Below are positions 36,076-45,223 of a stretch of DNA of 64,000 bases, in pieces. How positions within the stretch are numbered: the first letter of the stretch is position 1; each line of letters starts with the position of its first letter. This DNA comes from RGIG6165 sp045538835 (GTDB taxonomy: Bacteria > Bacillota > Clostridia > Oscillospirales > Feifaniaceae): assembly GCA_045538835.1 (NCBI GenBank), contig JAZQEF010000001.1, positions 1 to 64,000 of the forward strand. Direction: 5' to 3'. Both the position numbers and the translations under genes were made by a program. The notes under the pieces were generated by a model, which searched no databases, had not been told where the DNA came from, and saw nothing but the letters and a program-made list of their open reading frames with translations.

Positions 36076-36711
36076 TCATTTCTTCTTGGAAGATATTTTA
36101 TTTTCCGTTCCCATGATAAGTCTTACAACATTCTTTCTGTGCATAAAAACAATGAATAATGCAAGCGCAAATAAATATATATAGAAATTCTTATCATGTC
36201 CGCCTATACATAACTGAATGACCGCAAAGGCTAAAGCACCGCACATTGAACCGAGGCTTACATATTTTGTAACAACAACAACAAGTACAAAAATTGCAAG
36301 TGCTATCATCGCTATTTTCCAGTCAATAAGAATAAAAAGAATTCCGCAGTTTGTAACACCTTTTCCGCCTTTAAATCCGAAATAGAGCGGAAAACAGTGC
36401 CCCAAAATGCATACGGTTGCTGCAAATATAGCACAACCTATAACTTCCTTTATATCAAAGAAACGTGCAACGTGGTATCCGATAAAATATGAAGCAACTG
36501 TCTTTAGTGCATCAAGCGCAAACGTAAAGAGTGCCATTTTTATGCCATATGTGCGAAGCATATTGGTAGCACCTGCATTACCGCTTCCGTGACGACGAAC
36601 ATCATCCTGTCTCTTTTTATCGGAAAGGATTATAGAAAAATTCAAACTTCCGATAAGATATCCGACTACTCCGAGAATAATAAGCAGCAAAATAGTAGTT
36701 TTATTTATCAT
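36076..36711 (-). CDS. plsY: Glycerol-3-phosphate acyltransferase PlsY
   Basis: Uses acyl-phosphate to make lysophosphatidic acid, the first step of membrane lipid synthesis. The 211 residues form about five membrane helices. Conserved loops are YLIGSLNFSIILS, RRHGSGNAGATNMLR, and FKGGKGVTNCG. It overlaps der by 11 bases. PlsC, the next enzyme, is at 17 kb. Confidence 0.96.
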   Translation of the reverse strand: MINKTTILLLIILGVVGYLIGSLNFSIILSDKKRQDDVRRHGSGNAGATNMLRTYGIKMALFTFALDALKTVASYFIGYHVARFFDIKEVIGCAIFAATVCILGHCFPLYFGFKGGKGVTNCGILFILIDWKIAMIALAIFVLVVVVTKYVSLGSMCGALAFAVIQLCIGGHDKNFYIYLFALALFIVFMHRKNVVRLIMGTENKISSKKK

Positions 36712-38023
36712 CTTTTTCCCTCAACATAAATCTTACGGGTGTTCCCTGTAAATCAAAGACTTCCCTTATCTGATTTTCAAGGTAACGTCTATATGAAAAA
36801 TGGAATAATTCAATACTGTTACAAAAAATAACAAATGCGGGCGGCTTTGTCGAAGCCTGTGTCATATAGTAAATTTTCAATCGTTTGCCTCTGTCTGTAG
36901 GCGGCTGAACTTTATTCATTGCATCTGCAAGAACTTCATTTAGTTTTCCCGTAGAAATTCTTACATTGTTTTGTTCATAGACAAAACTTATCATATCAAA
37001 CACATCGTTTACTCTCTGCCCGGTAAGCGCCGACACAAAAATTATCGGTGCATATGTCATATAAGCAAGATCGTTAGTTATGCGCTTTCTCATTTCTTCC
37101 ATAGTCTTTCCGTCTTTTTCTATGGAATCCCACTTGTTGACCACGATTACAGTTGCTTTTCCGTTGTCATGCGCATATCCTGCAATTTTAGTATCCTGCT
37201 CTGTAACGCCTTCGTTTGCATCTATCATAAGAAGGCATACATCAGCACGATCCACAGCCATATACGAACGAATAACACTGTATTTTTCTATGTTTTCTTC
37301 AACTTTTTTCTTTTTTCTTATTCCGGCAGTGTCAATAAACACATAATTCTTGCCGTTTTTTGTAAAGCCCGTATCAATTGCATCTCTTGTAGTGCCCGGG
37401 ATATTCGATACTATAACACGTTCTTCCCCCAAAATCCTGTTGATTATTGACGATTTTCCAACATTAGGTTTACCTATAACGGCAACCTTGATAGTATCTT
37501 CATCCTCGCTGCTTACATCACTCTGCGGAAGTTTGGAGACGACAGCGTCAAGCAGATCACCCGTTCCCCTGCCGTGAGTGGCAGAAACAGCATAAGGCTC
37601 ACCCACTCCGAGATTATAGAACTCATATATCTCAGGCGGAAGTTCACCCACACCGTCTGCCTTATTAACACATAACACAACAGGCTTTTTGGCTTTTATA
37701 AGCATTCTTGCTACATCTGCATCCGCAGCGACCATACCTACCGTAAGATCAGTCACAAGAATGACAACATCTGCAAGTTCTATTGCAAGTTCCGCCTGTC
37801 TTTTCATCTGAGACAGGATTATATCATTACTTTTAGGTTCAATACCCCCGGTATCAACAATCGTAAAAGAATGACCGCACCATTCACATTCACCGTATAT
37901 ACGGTCTCTTGTAACACCGGGCTTGTCGTCAACGATCGCAAGACGTGATCCGGAAAGTTTATTAAACAATGTTGACTTGCCTACATTAGGTCTGCCAACT
38001 ATTGCAACTACAGGCTTTGCCAT
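36701..38023 (-). CDS. der: Ribosome assembly GTPase Der (EngA)
   Basis: A double GTPase needed to mature the 50S subunit. The 440 residues have two G domains, each with a P loop: GRPNVGKST near residue 10 and GKPNVGKSS near 187. Each has a DxxG (DTGGIE and DTAGIRKKKK) and an NKxD (NKAD, NKWD), followed by a KH-like C-terminal domain. It lies one base after the DUF512 gene, a common Firmicutes pairing. Confidence 0.97.
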   Translation of the reverse strand: MAKPVVAIVGRPNVGKSTLFNKLSGSRLAIVDDKPGVTRDRIYGECEWCGHSFTIVDTGGIEPKSNDIILSQMKRQAELAIELADVVILVTDLTVGMVAADADVARMLIKAKKPVVLCVNKADGVGELPPEIYEFYNLGVGEPYAVSATHGRGTGDLLDAVVSKLPQSDVSSEDEDTIKVAVIGKPNVGKSSIINRILGEERVIVSNIPGTTRDAIDTGFTKNGKNYVFIDTAGIRKKKKVEENIEKYSVIRSYMAVDRADVCLLMIDANEGVTEQDTKIAGYAHDNGKATVIVVNKWDSIEKDGKTMEEMRKRITNDLAYMTYAPIIFVSALTGQRVNDVFDMISFVYEQNNVRISTGKLNEVLADAMNKVQPPTDRGKRLKIYYMTQASTKPPAFVIFCNSIELFHFSYRRYLENQIREVFDLQGTPVRFMLREKDDK

Positions 38024-38024
38024 C

Positions 38025-39329
38025 TTACACCTCTATTCCCAAAAAGGCGCTGATAAATGCAGCACCGTCATTTTCACAAATTCTGACTTTGCAGTCAAGT
38101 TCCCTCTCAAGATCGGTAAGCAGCACATCATCAAGAAATCGTTCTCTGTCATACCTGAGCATCTGCGCCGGAATTATAAGTTCGTCGCCTATATTTTTAC
38201 CCTTGAGATTCTTTATTATGTCCCCACCTGTTACAAGACCTGTCACATCGATATTCTCACCGAAAAAGTCATTTTTTATGGGGTATACATTACAATCTAA
38301 ATTATGCCATTTCTTCTTTAATTCGTCAACAAGTTTAGATATAAAAGGATATACGGCACAGCCTGTTACAGCAGAAACTTTACGGTATTCATCACTTTCA
38401 TCCACAAACTTAAGAGCGGTATCAAACTCTTCTCTCATAGAAGATATCATTCCGACACCGTTTTCTATCTGCTGAAAATCGTCATAGTATTCTGCGTTCG
38501 GAAGTTCTCTGCCGCATTTTAAATACATTTCATCAGCGCAGTAAACACAGTAATACCCATGCTCTTCAAAATTGCGTTGTGCCCGCATTTCCACATAATC
38601 TATGATATCTTTCAACTCTTCGGGCGCAAACATACGCAGAGGATATAATTTTTCTCTGTATTTTGTAAGCCCGACAGGTACGATAGAAACACTTGTAAGC
38701 ATAGGACACAGCGCCAAAAGATCGTCAAGAGACCTTTTCAAAACTTCACCGTCATTGATTTCGGGGCAAAGAACTATCTGCCCTTTCATCTCTATGCCGT
38801 TATCGTAAAACCGTTTCATTATATCATAGCATTTTGCCGCGGCAGGATTTTTCATCATTTCCACGCGAACTTTAGGATCTGTAGCATGCACAGATATATT
38901 TATAGGACTGATTTTAAGTTTTATTATCCTGTCTATGTCTTGGTCAGACATATTGGTTAATGTAGCATAATTACCAACCAAAAATGAAAGTCTTGCGTCA
39001 TCATCTTTAAAGTAAAGAGCTTCTCGCATACCCTTAGGTAACTGATCTATAAAACAGAAAATGCATTTATTCTTACAATGCATCTCGCGATCCATAAGAT
39101 AGGTTTCAAATTCAAGACCGAGATCTTCATACTGCTCTTTTTTTATTTTCACAGTACGAGTAACACCGTCTCGGACAACTGTTATACTCAGTTTCTGCTT
39201 TGCTGAGTAGTACATATAGTCGAGAACATCTTTTATCTCATGACCGTCTATAGATACCAACATATCTCCGGCATGTATTTTCTTACTGCAAGGTGAATAT
39301 TCGGTAACGCTTTTAATTAATACTGACAT
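38025..39329 (-). CDS. DUF512 family radical-SAM-like protein with PDZ domain
   Basis: A 434-residue protein with an N-terminal PDZ-like domain (KKIHAGDMLVSIDGHEIKD, about residues 16-60), a radical SAM-like core with the cysteine motif CKNKCIFCFIDQLP near residue 86, and the DUF512 C-terminal domain ending near VTGLVTGGDIIKNL. The function is not established in any organism I know; the fixed link to der and plsY suggests a role in ribosome or envelope growth. The cysteine spacing CxxxCxFC fits the 4Fe-4S radical SAM site. Confidence 0.9.
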   Translation of the reverse strand: MSVLIKSVTEYSPCSKKIHAGDMLVSIDGHEIKDVLDYMYYSAKQKLSITVVRDGVTRTVKIKKEQYEDLGLEFETYLMDREMHCKNKCIFCFIDQLPKGMREALYFKDDDARLSFLVGNYATLTNMSDQDIDRIIKLKISPINISVHATDPKVRVEMMKNPAAAKCYDIMKRFYDNGIEMKGQIVLCPEINDGEVLKRSLDDLLALCPMLTSVSIVPVGLTKYREKLYPLRMFAPEELKDIIDYVEMRAQRNFEEHGYYCVYCADEMYLKCGRELPNAEYYDDFQQIENGVGMISSMREEFDTALKFVDESDEYRKVSAVTGCAVYPFISKLVDELKKKWHNLDCNVYPIKNDFFGENIDVTGLVTGGDIIKNLKGKNIGDELIIPAQMLRYDRERFLDDVLLTDLERELDCKVRICENDGAAFISAFLGIEV

Positions 39330-39348
39330 AATTCATTCCTATCCAAAA

Positions 39349-39382
39349 AAAACGGAAGATGTCAAACAACACCCTCCGTTTT
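39349..39382 (-). terminator. Terminator of yceD-rpmF
   Basis: An 8-bp inverted repeat (39349-39356 and 39375-39382) with an 18-base loop that can pair further, 11 bases below the rpmF stop, followed on the minus strand by eight T residues. Confidence 0.65.
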
Positions 39383-39393
39383 AATTGCTTGTT

Positions 39394-39576
39394 TTACGCT
39401 TCTACTTTTACTACTTCTTTGCCGTTGTAGTATCCGCAGTTCTGACATACCTTATGAGGTACTGTAAGTTCGTGACACTGGGGGCACTTAACGAGTGTAG
39501 GAGCACTAAGCTTCCATACGCTGGAACGTCTCTTGTGTTTTCTCTGTTTTGATGTTTTGTTCTTCGGTACTGCCAT
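39394..39576 (-). CDS. rpmF: 50S ribosomal protein L32 (zinc-ribbon form)
   Basis: A 60-residue ribosomal protein. AVPKNKTSKQRKHKRRS is the conserved start, and CPQCHELTVPHKVCQNCG gives the zinc ribbon. A strong GGAGGTG ribosome site lies before the ATG, 25 bases after yceD, the usual yceD-rpmF pair. Confidence 0.97.
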   Translation of the reverse strand: MAVPKNKTSKQRKHKRRSSVWKLSAPTLVKCPQCHELTVPHKVCQNCGYYNGKEVVKVEA

Positions 39577-39601
39577 TTTAAGACACCTCCTTGTGACGCT
39601 A

Positions 39602-40093
39602 TTATAATAAAGTTTTTAATATTGCTAATCTCGGATCGGGCTCTTTATCGGGACAGTCACACTGACCTTCGTTGAGATCCTTTCCGCATTTCGGGCATAA
39701 ACCCTTACAATCATCTTTGCATAAGACTTTCATCGGAGCACTTGTTATAACCATAAATTCTGCAATTTCAGCAAGGTCGATCATATAATCTTCTGCAAGG
39801 ATCATTGATTCGTCATCCTGATCTTCATATTCAGTAACAACATAGTTTTCCGTATCTACCGGGATTTCAAGAACGACGCCCTTGGTGCAACGAGCACAGC
39901 CTGTCTCAAAACGTACCGTCGCATGAGTGGTGAGAACGACCATTCCTGCCCTGTTGGAAACATTGGCAGTTACTTCAATAGGAGTTTTAAACGGATATTC
40001 ACCCCAGAATTCACAATCTGTAAGATCAAGAGAAAATGAATAGTCTGAAGATAAGCCTTCAGTTTTAAAAATCTTCTCAACATTTATCCGCAT
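39602..40093 (-). CDS. yceD: YceD family (DUF177) protein
   Basis: A 163-residue protein of the YceD family, linked to 23S rRNA handling and almost always upstream of rpmF. Zinc-ligand-like cysteines appear in CARCTKG and in CKDDCKGLCPKCGKDLNEGQC; the ending DPRLAILKTLL is typical. It is driven by a perfect-consensus promoter at 40119-40147. Confidence 0.9.
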   Translation of the reverse strand: MRINVEKIFKTEGLSSDYSFSLDLTDCEFWGEYPFKTPIEVTANVSNRAGMVVLTTHATVRFETGCARCTKGVVLEIPVDTENYVVTEYEDQDDESMILAEDYMIDLAEIAEFMVITSAPMKVLCKDDCKGLCPKCGKDLNEGQCDCPDKEPDPRLAILKTLL

Positions 40094-40118
40094 AAATTAC
40101 CTCACAATGACGCCTAAT

Positions 40119-40147
40119 ATTATATATATATTATTTGAATTTGTCAA
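40119..40147 (-). promoter_or_regulatory. Consensus sigma-A promoter of yceD-rpmF
   Basis: Minus strand TTGACA (40142-40147), 17-base spacer, TATAAT (40119-40124): both boxes match the consensus at every position. It lies in the 60-base gap after glmS. Confidence 0.88.
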
Positions 40148-40153
40148 CCATTT

Positions 40154-41980
40154 TTATTCCACTGTTACAGATTTTGCAAGATTTCTCGGTTTATCGATAT
40201 CGCACCCCTTGTAAAGTGCAACATAATAAGCAATAAGTTGCAGAGGTATAAGCGCAGGTATAGGTATAAACATCTCATCAAAATCGGGCAGTTCAATTAT
40301 GTTTGAAATGCCTTCGAAAAGTTTTCTGTCGACTTTCTTGCATATTGTCCACACTTTTCCTTGCCTTGAACGTACTTCATTAACGTTACTTGCAAGTTTT
40401 TCGGCAAGATAACTCTGTGTAGAAACTGCAACAGTAGGTGAAATCTCATCTATAAGTGAGATAGGACCGTGCTTAAGTTCACCTGCCGAAAACGCCTCAC
40501 TGTGAATATAGGATATTTCTTTGAGTTTGAGCGAACCTTCGAGTGATAACGCCGAGTCAATACCTCTGCCGATAAAGAATATATCTTTTGCTTCATACAG
40601 TTCTTTTGCGCATTCTTCACAAGAAGAAGTATCATCAAGTATCTTCTGAACAACTTCGGGAACTTTTTTGAGATTTGCAAGTTTATGGGCGAGTTCTCTT
40701 TCAGAAATGTAACCTCTTATAAATGCAAGCTGCAGAGCAAGCAGATGAATATCGGCAAGTTGAGCAGAAAAGGCTTTTGTTGTGGCAACAGAAATTTCAG
40801 GGCCTGCTGCTGTATAAATCATTATATCCGCTTCTCTTGCAACTGACGAGCCAAGTACATTTACTATTGCAAGCACAGGGAATCCGCGCTTTTTAGCAAG
40901 TCGCATTGCCGCAAGTGTATCGGCAGTTTCACCACTCTGTGATATTGCAACAACAAGATCACCTTCGCCCATAACAGGATTTCTGTATCTGAATTCACTT
41001 GCCGCCTCTACTGTAACTTCAACACCGCAGAGCGATTCTATCATATATTTTGCGGTCACACCTACGTAGTTAGCGCTGCCGCAGGCAACAATAACAATCC
41101 GCTTCGTCTTCCTCAATATTTCATTGAATTTTTCAGCATTGTCAAAAACAATATGTCCCTCAACGATATACTTGTTAAAAACATTGCCTAGCACCGAAGG
41201 AGTATCATATATCTCCTTGAGCATAAAATGCTTGAAACCGCCTTTTTCAGCGCTTTCGGCATCCCAGTCAGCAACCTTAACTTCCCTGTCTATAAGCTGC
41301 TTATCCAGGTCATAGATATCTATGCTGTTTTTAGAAATAACAGCGATCTCATCCTTTTCAAGAAGGTAATACTCTTTTGTATATTTAAGAAGCGCCGTCA
41401 TATCCGAAGCGATAAAGTTCTCACCCTCGCCCTTACCGATAAGAAGAGGACTTTCCTTGCGCATAGCATAAATACGGTCATTCTCATCGTGGCAGATTAT
41501 TGCAAGCGCATATGAACCGTTTACAACAGAAATGGTAGTCTTAAGCGCTTCAAACATATCCCCCGTTTTTGCATAGTACTTATCGATAAGATGTGCAACA
41601 ACTTCAGTATCTGTTTCAGAAATGAATTTGTATCCGTCCGCAACGAGAATTTTGCGAAGTTCAACAAAATTTTCTATAATACCGTTGTGAACTATCGATA
41701 TCTTATTGCTGGAATGAGGATGTGAATTCTTATCAGACGGTTCACCGTGCGTTGCCCATCTGGTATGTCCGATTCCGAGATGTATATTGCTGTTTATAAG
41801 ATCACCGAGTTTAGCTTCGAGATTAGAAAGCCTTCCCTGTGCCTTTACTGTTTTCAAATTGTCATTTTCAAAAAATGCAACACCGGCTGAATCATATCCT
41901 CTGTACTCCATTCTTTCGAGTCCTTCAACGAGAATATTGAGTGCTGGTTTCTCACCTATATATCCTATTATTCCGCACAT
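40154..41980 (-). CDS. glmS: Glutamine-fructose-6-phosphate aminotransferase
   Basis: Makes glucosamine-6-phosphate from glutamine and fructose-6-phosphate. The 608 residues begin with the catalytic Cys2 (MCGIIGYIG), followed by the glutaminase domain (GIGHTRWATHGEPS) and two sugar isomerase domains (VACGSANYVG, SGETADTLAAM), with the final active-site text PRNLAKSVTVE. No glmS ribozyme fits in the 95 bases upstream. A normal promoter is there instead. Confidence 0.98.
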   Translation of the reverse strand: MCGIIGYIGEKPALNILVEGLERMEYRGYDSAGVAFFENDNLKTVKAQGRLSNLEAKLGDLINSNIHLGIGHTRWATHGEPSDKNSHPHSSNKISIVHNGIIENFVELRKILVADGYKFISETDTEVVAHLIDKYYAKTGDMFEALKTTISVVNGSYALAIICHDENDRIYAMRKESPLLIGKGEGENFIASDMTALLKYTKEYYLLEKDEIAVISKNSIDIYDLDKQLIDREVKVADWDAESAEKGGFKHFMLKEIYDTPSVLGNVFNKYIVEGHIVFDNAEKFNEILRKTKRIVIVACGSANYVGVTAKYMIESLCGVEVTVEAASEFRYRNPVMGEGDLVVAISQSGETADTLAAMRLAKKRGFPVLAIVNVLGSSVAREADIMIYTAAGPEISVATTKAFSAQLADIHLLALQLAFIRGYISERELAHKLANLKKVPEVVQKILDDTSSCEECAKELYEAKDIFFIGRGIDSALSLEGSLKLKEISYIHSEAFSAGELKHGPISLIDEISPTVAVSTQSYLAEKLASNVNEVRSRQGKVWTICKKVDRKLFEGISNIIELPDFDEMFIPIPALIPLQLIAYYVALYKGCDIDKPRNLAKSVTVE

Positions 41981-42007
41981 GTTTACCTCCGCATAACAAT
42001 TTGTTTT

Positions 42008-42036
42008 ATTATATCATATATGTACTTCAAATTCAA
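42008..42036 (-). promoter_or_regulatory. Sigma-A promoter of glmS
   Basis: Minus strand TTGAAT (42031-42036), 17-base spacer, TATAAT (42008-42013), about 28 bases before the start codon and just after the dpaB terminator. Confidence 0.78.
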
Positions 42037-42049
42037 TTATAATAAAAAA

Positions 42050-42071
42050 AACGGCATATTATAATGCCGTT
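42050..42071 (-). terminator. Terminator of dpaAB
   Basis: A perfect 8-bp inverted repeat (42050-42057 and 42064-42071) with a 6-base loop, five bases below the dpaB stop, followed on the minus strand by seven or more T residues. Confidence 0.85.
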
Positions 42072-42075
42072 CTTA

Positions 42076-42660
42076 TCAAACCCAGATTGGTTGTATTTGT
42101 TTTCCGTCAAGTGCGAGCGCCACTGTATCGGATATTTTTGTGAAATCTGCCACAACTGAGCGAGGTTTGCTCAGGGGCGCATCCTGTCTCATAGTTACAA
42201 AATAATAATTTTTAAGATTTAACAGTGTTCCGATATTCTTAGCATTATTTGCAAGTGAATCGTTACTTGAAACAGCAATTACAACAGGTCTTTCATTTCG
42301 CAGATGCGCTTTAGCCGCAAGTGTCACCGAAGAATCAGCAATACCGCAGGCAAGTTTTGCGAGTGTGTTGCCCGTACACGGCGCTATTACCATAACATCA
42401 AGAAGTTTTTTCGGTCCTATGGGTTCAGCCTCTTTTACACTATGTATTATTTTGTTGCCGCATATATTTTCTATGCTTGTTATAAATGACTCTGCTGTTC
42501 CAAATCTCGTATCTGTAGAATAGGATATCTCACTCATTATCGGAACAACATCGTAACCTTCATCTTTTAGTTCCTTTATGTGCGGTATTACGCTTGAAAA
42601 AGTGCAAAATGAACCGCACATAGCAAATCCAACAGTTTTTTTGTTGGTCACCGCATTCAC
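42076..42660 (-). CDS. dpaB: Dipicolinate synthase subunit B
   Basis: Flavoprotein subunit of the enzyme that makes dipicolinic acid, the calcium chelator of the spore core. The 194 residues show the flavoprotein start VGFAMCGSFCTFS, the binding text MVIAPCTGNTLAKLACGIADSSVTLAAKAHLRN, and RPVVIAVSSNDSL. It overlaps dpaA by four bases. It is expected to be made in the mother cell late in sporulation. Confidence 0.95.
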   Translation of the reverse strand: MNAVTNKKTVGFAMCGSFCTFSSVIPHIKELKDEGYDVVPIMSEISYSTDTRFGTAESFITSIENICGNKIIHSVKEAEPIGPKKLLDVMVIAPCTGNTLAKLACGIADSSVTLAAKAHLRNERPVVIAVSSNDSLANNAKNIGTLLNLKNYYFVTMRQDAPLSKPRSVVADFTKISDTVALALDGKQIQPIWV

Positions 42661-43418
42661 TCCAGTTTCATATATTCAATAAGTCTTTTTGCAAGAATTT
42701 TGCCTGCTTTTTGAGGGCAGGCTCTTGCAGGAAGACCTCTCTCCACGTAGTAATCAATATAATCCTCACAACCTGACGGAATTCCACCCGGTTCCGATGC
42801 GAGTTCTATATATTTTCCGCTTATCTGTTTTACGGTATCTTCATCAATTACACAGGCAGGCACCGTATTATAAATTATGTCAAATCCTCCAATATTCTTG
42901 CGAAGTTCGGAATACGGCAAAAATCCGTACTTATTCTTAATATCGGTTATATCCTTTTCACTTCTTGCGCAAACAGTTGCATTATCACATATTTGTGCAA
43001 GACGTTTTCCTATTCTGCCGTATCCAAGGACAAGAACATTCTCTTTACCGTAAATATCAACCGCCGCATCGGCAGTCAGAACCGAGTTTTCTTTTGCATA
43101 CTCATCATCATAATAATCATAAAAATCGATGTGACAAAAATCACAAAGTTCCTTAAAACCTTTTTTCATTGCTCCGCCAAAGATTTTGCAGTCTGAAGAA
43201 AGTCCGTCCATAAATGATGAAATGTACCTTTTTTCTTCAGCATAAGGAAGATAAAAGGTCAGACTGTCTCTCGTTACCGGCAGCGGAAGAACTATATTCT
43301 TCTCACCGTCATATTCCAGAGTATCTCTGCACAGTCTGACTTTTATCCCTTTACTTTCAAGGTATTCGCAGGCATAACGATATCTTTCATCAGCCATAAA
43401 CATTACGGTTCTTTCCAT
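42657..43418 (-). CDS. dpaA: Dipicolinate synthase subunit A
   Basis: NAD(P)-binding subunit of dipicolinate synthase. The dinucleotide fold VLVLGYGRIGKRLAQIC lies near residue 128, and DIIYNTVPACVIDED and ELASEPGGIP are typical. At 253 residues it is about 40 shorter than the Bacillus protein, with a compact N-terminal domain. The first gene of the dpaAB pair, downstream of spoVG by 52 bases. Confidence 0.92.
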   Translation of the reverse strand: MERTVMFMADERYRYACEYLESKGIKVRLCRDTLEYDGEKNIVLPLPVTRDSLTFYLPYAEEKRYISSFMDGLSSDCKIFGGAMKKGFKELCDFCHIDFYDYYDDEYAKENSVLTADAAVDIYGKENVLVLGYGRIGKRLAQICDNATVCARSEKDITDIKNKYGFLPYSELRKNIGGFDIIYNTVPACVIDEDTVKQISGKYIELASEPGGIPSGCEDYIDYYVERGLPARACPQKAGKILAKRLIEYMKLE

Positions 43419-43470
43419 AAATGCCTCCCTGTATTATCCTGCTTTATTCTATGAACGGTTGACTCAATTG

Positions 43471-43728
43471 TTACTGAATGATTCTATTATACTCTTCGAG
43501 TATCTTTTTTTCAAAGTCTGCTCTGAAATCTGCATTTATCGGATGTACGATATCCCTGTATTCACCCTCTGCACTTTTTCTGCTGGGAGTTGCAACAAAT
43601 ACTCTTGAATTTCCTTCTATTATTTTAATATCGTGTACTGCAAGTGCATTATCAAAAGTAACTGAGACAATTGCTTTAATTTGTCCCTCTTCAAAAGTCT
43701 TTCTTATTTTAATGTCTGTAATTTCCAT
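43471..43728 (-). CDS. spoVG: SpoVG regulator of division and spore cortex
   Basis: An 85-residue nucleic acid-binding regulator. The start MEITDIKIRK, VTFDNALAVHDIKII, VATPSRKS and VHPINADFR are diagnostic. AAGGGTGA lies before the ATG. It is divergent from murC. No strong sigma-H-type promoter is evident to me in the 111-base gap. Confidence 0.96.
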   Translation of the reverse strand: MEITDIKIRKTFEEGQIKAIVSVTFDNALAVHDIKIIEGNSRVFVATPSRKSAEGEYRDIVHPINADFRADFEKKILEEYNRIIQ

Positions 43729-43839
43729 AAAATCACCCTTTCGTAGATAAAAATATTATTACCTTTACGAGAAAAAATAATCACTAACTATTTTAATCTT
43801 TGAAATAAGGTAGTATAATATATTTAATGGGGTGTAAAT

Positions 43840-45186
43840 ATGAGTAATATTGATTTTAACAATTTAAATAAAATACATTTTATCGGTATCGGCGGAGTAA
43901 GCATGAGTTCTCTTGCTGAAATTATGCACGACAACGGTTATGAAGTCACAGGTTCGGATAACTCCACAGGTGAAGCCGTATTGAGGCTCATATCAAAAGG
44001 GATAACCGTTTTTAACGGACAGTCAGCTGATAATATCGGTGACTATGACCTTGTTGTATATACTGCCGCAATTCACAATGACAATCCCGAACTTGCACGA
44101 GCAAGGGCGCTTGGAATTACCTGTGTAGAACGTTCGGTTTTTCTCGGTGCTCTGTTAAGTGACTACAGGGGCAGAATAGGTGTATGCGGTACTCACGGAA
44201 AAACCACTACAACATCTATACTTGCCCTTATACTGCTTGAAGCAAAGGTGGATCCTACAGTTCTTATCGGCGGCACTTTGCCCGATATAAATTCAAATTT
44301 CATATCAGGCAGTAAAAATTATGTTGTTTTTGAATCATGCGAATATGTTGATTCTTTCCTGCACTTCCCCACCGATTTACCTGTCGTTCTCAACATTGAA
44401 GAAGATCATCTTGACTATTTCAAGGATATCAATGCTATAAAATCTTCTTTCTTAAGATATGTATCTCAGGCAGAGAAAGCAGTTTTCAACACCGATTGCA
44501 AATATACAAATGATGTAAAAAACGATTACAGCGGTACAGCAATAACAGTTTCTCTAAAAGACAACTTGGCAAACTATTATGCAGTTAACATTAAAACAGA
44601 CGGTTACCCGTCATTCGATGTATATGAAAACGGAAAACTTTTAGGAAACATCACCCTTTCTGTTCCCGGTATACACAACATATACAATGCCATGTGTGCA
44701 GTAGCCGCTGCAAGAACTTATGATATTGATTTTGAAGCAATAAAAACTGCGACAGAAAAATTTGGCGGTGCGCACAGAAGATTTGAAAAGATCCAATCAG
44801 ACAAACCATTTACGATAATAGATGACTATGCTCATCATCCAAGCGAGATAAAAGCAACTCTCCAGGCGGCACGAAGCGTATGTAAAGGCACGCTCTACTG
44901 TATATTCCAACCCCACACATATACTAGGACCGCAGCGCTTTTAAATGATTTTATATCTGCTCTCTCCCTTGCAGACCAGGCAATTCTCGTAGATATCTAT
45001 TCAGCCCGAGAGAAAAACGAAATAGGCATACAGTCGCAAGATATCTCAGATAAAATAGAGGGTGCATTATATGCAAAATCATTTGAAGATGCCGCACTTC
45101 ATATCCTGCGCAACGCCAAAGAAAACGATGTAGTTATCACAATGGGTGCAGGAAATGTTTACAAAATAGCAGACCTTATAAAATAA
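43840..45186 (+). CDS. murC: UDP-N-acetylmuramate-L-alanine ligase
   Basis: Adds the first amino acid of the peptidoglycan stem. The 448 residues include the UDP-binding start IHFIGIGGVSMSSLAEIM, the ATP loop GTHGKTTTTS, NIEEDHLDYF, and the C-terminal DDYAHHPSEIKATL. It is a lone plus-strand gene with GGGGTG before the ATG. A TATAAT at 43814-43819 is a likely -10 box, but the -35 is poor. Confidence 0.97.
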   Translation: MSNIDFNNLNKIHFIGIGGVSMSSLAEIMHDNGYEVTGSDNSTGEAVLRLISKGITVFNGQSADNIGDYDLVVYTAAIHNDNPELARARALGITCVERSVFLGALLSDYRGRIGVCGTHGKTTTTSILALILLEAKVDPTVLIGGTLPDINSNFISGSKNYVVFESCEYVDSFLHFPTDLPVVLNIEEDHLDYFKDINAIKSSFLRYVSQAEKAVFNTDCKYTNDVKNDYSGTAITVSLKDNLANYYAVNIKTDGYPSFDVYENGKLLGNITLSVPGIHNIYNAMCAVAAARTYDIDFEAIKTATEKFGGAHRRFEKIQSDKPFTIIDDYAHHPSEIKATLQAARSVCKGTLYCIFQPHTYTRTAALLNDFISALSLADQAILVDIYSAREKNEIGIQSQDISDKIEGALYAKSFEDAALHILRNAKENDVVITMGAGNVYKIADLIK

Positions 45187-45221
45187 AAAATAGTTGGTAC
45201 TTATCGTACCAACTATTTTTT
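45185..45221. terminator. Bidirectional terminator between murC and mreB
   Basis: A perfect 16-bp inverted repeat (45185-45200 and 45206-45221) with a 5-base loop and A6/T6 flanks, shared by two convergent genes. The strongest hairpin of the window. Confidence 0.92.
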
Positions 45222-45223
45222 AT

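Noticed and set aside
41981..42075. A possible glmS ribozyme upstream of glmS
   Set aside because: The gap is only 95 bases and holds the dpaB terminator and a normal promoter; a ribozyme core needs more room and its conserved sequence is not seen.
43729..43839. A sigma-H promoter before spoVG
   Set aside because: An AAAGATT-like stretch was noticed, but no paired GAAT-type box at the right distance is convincing.
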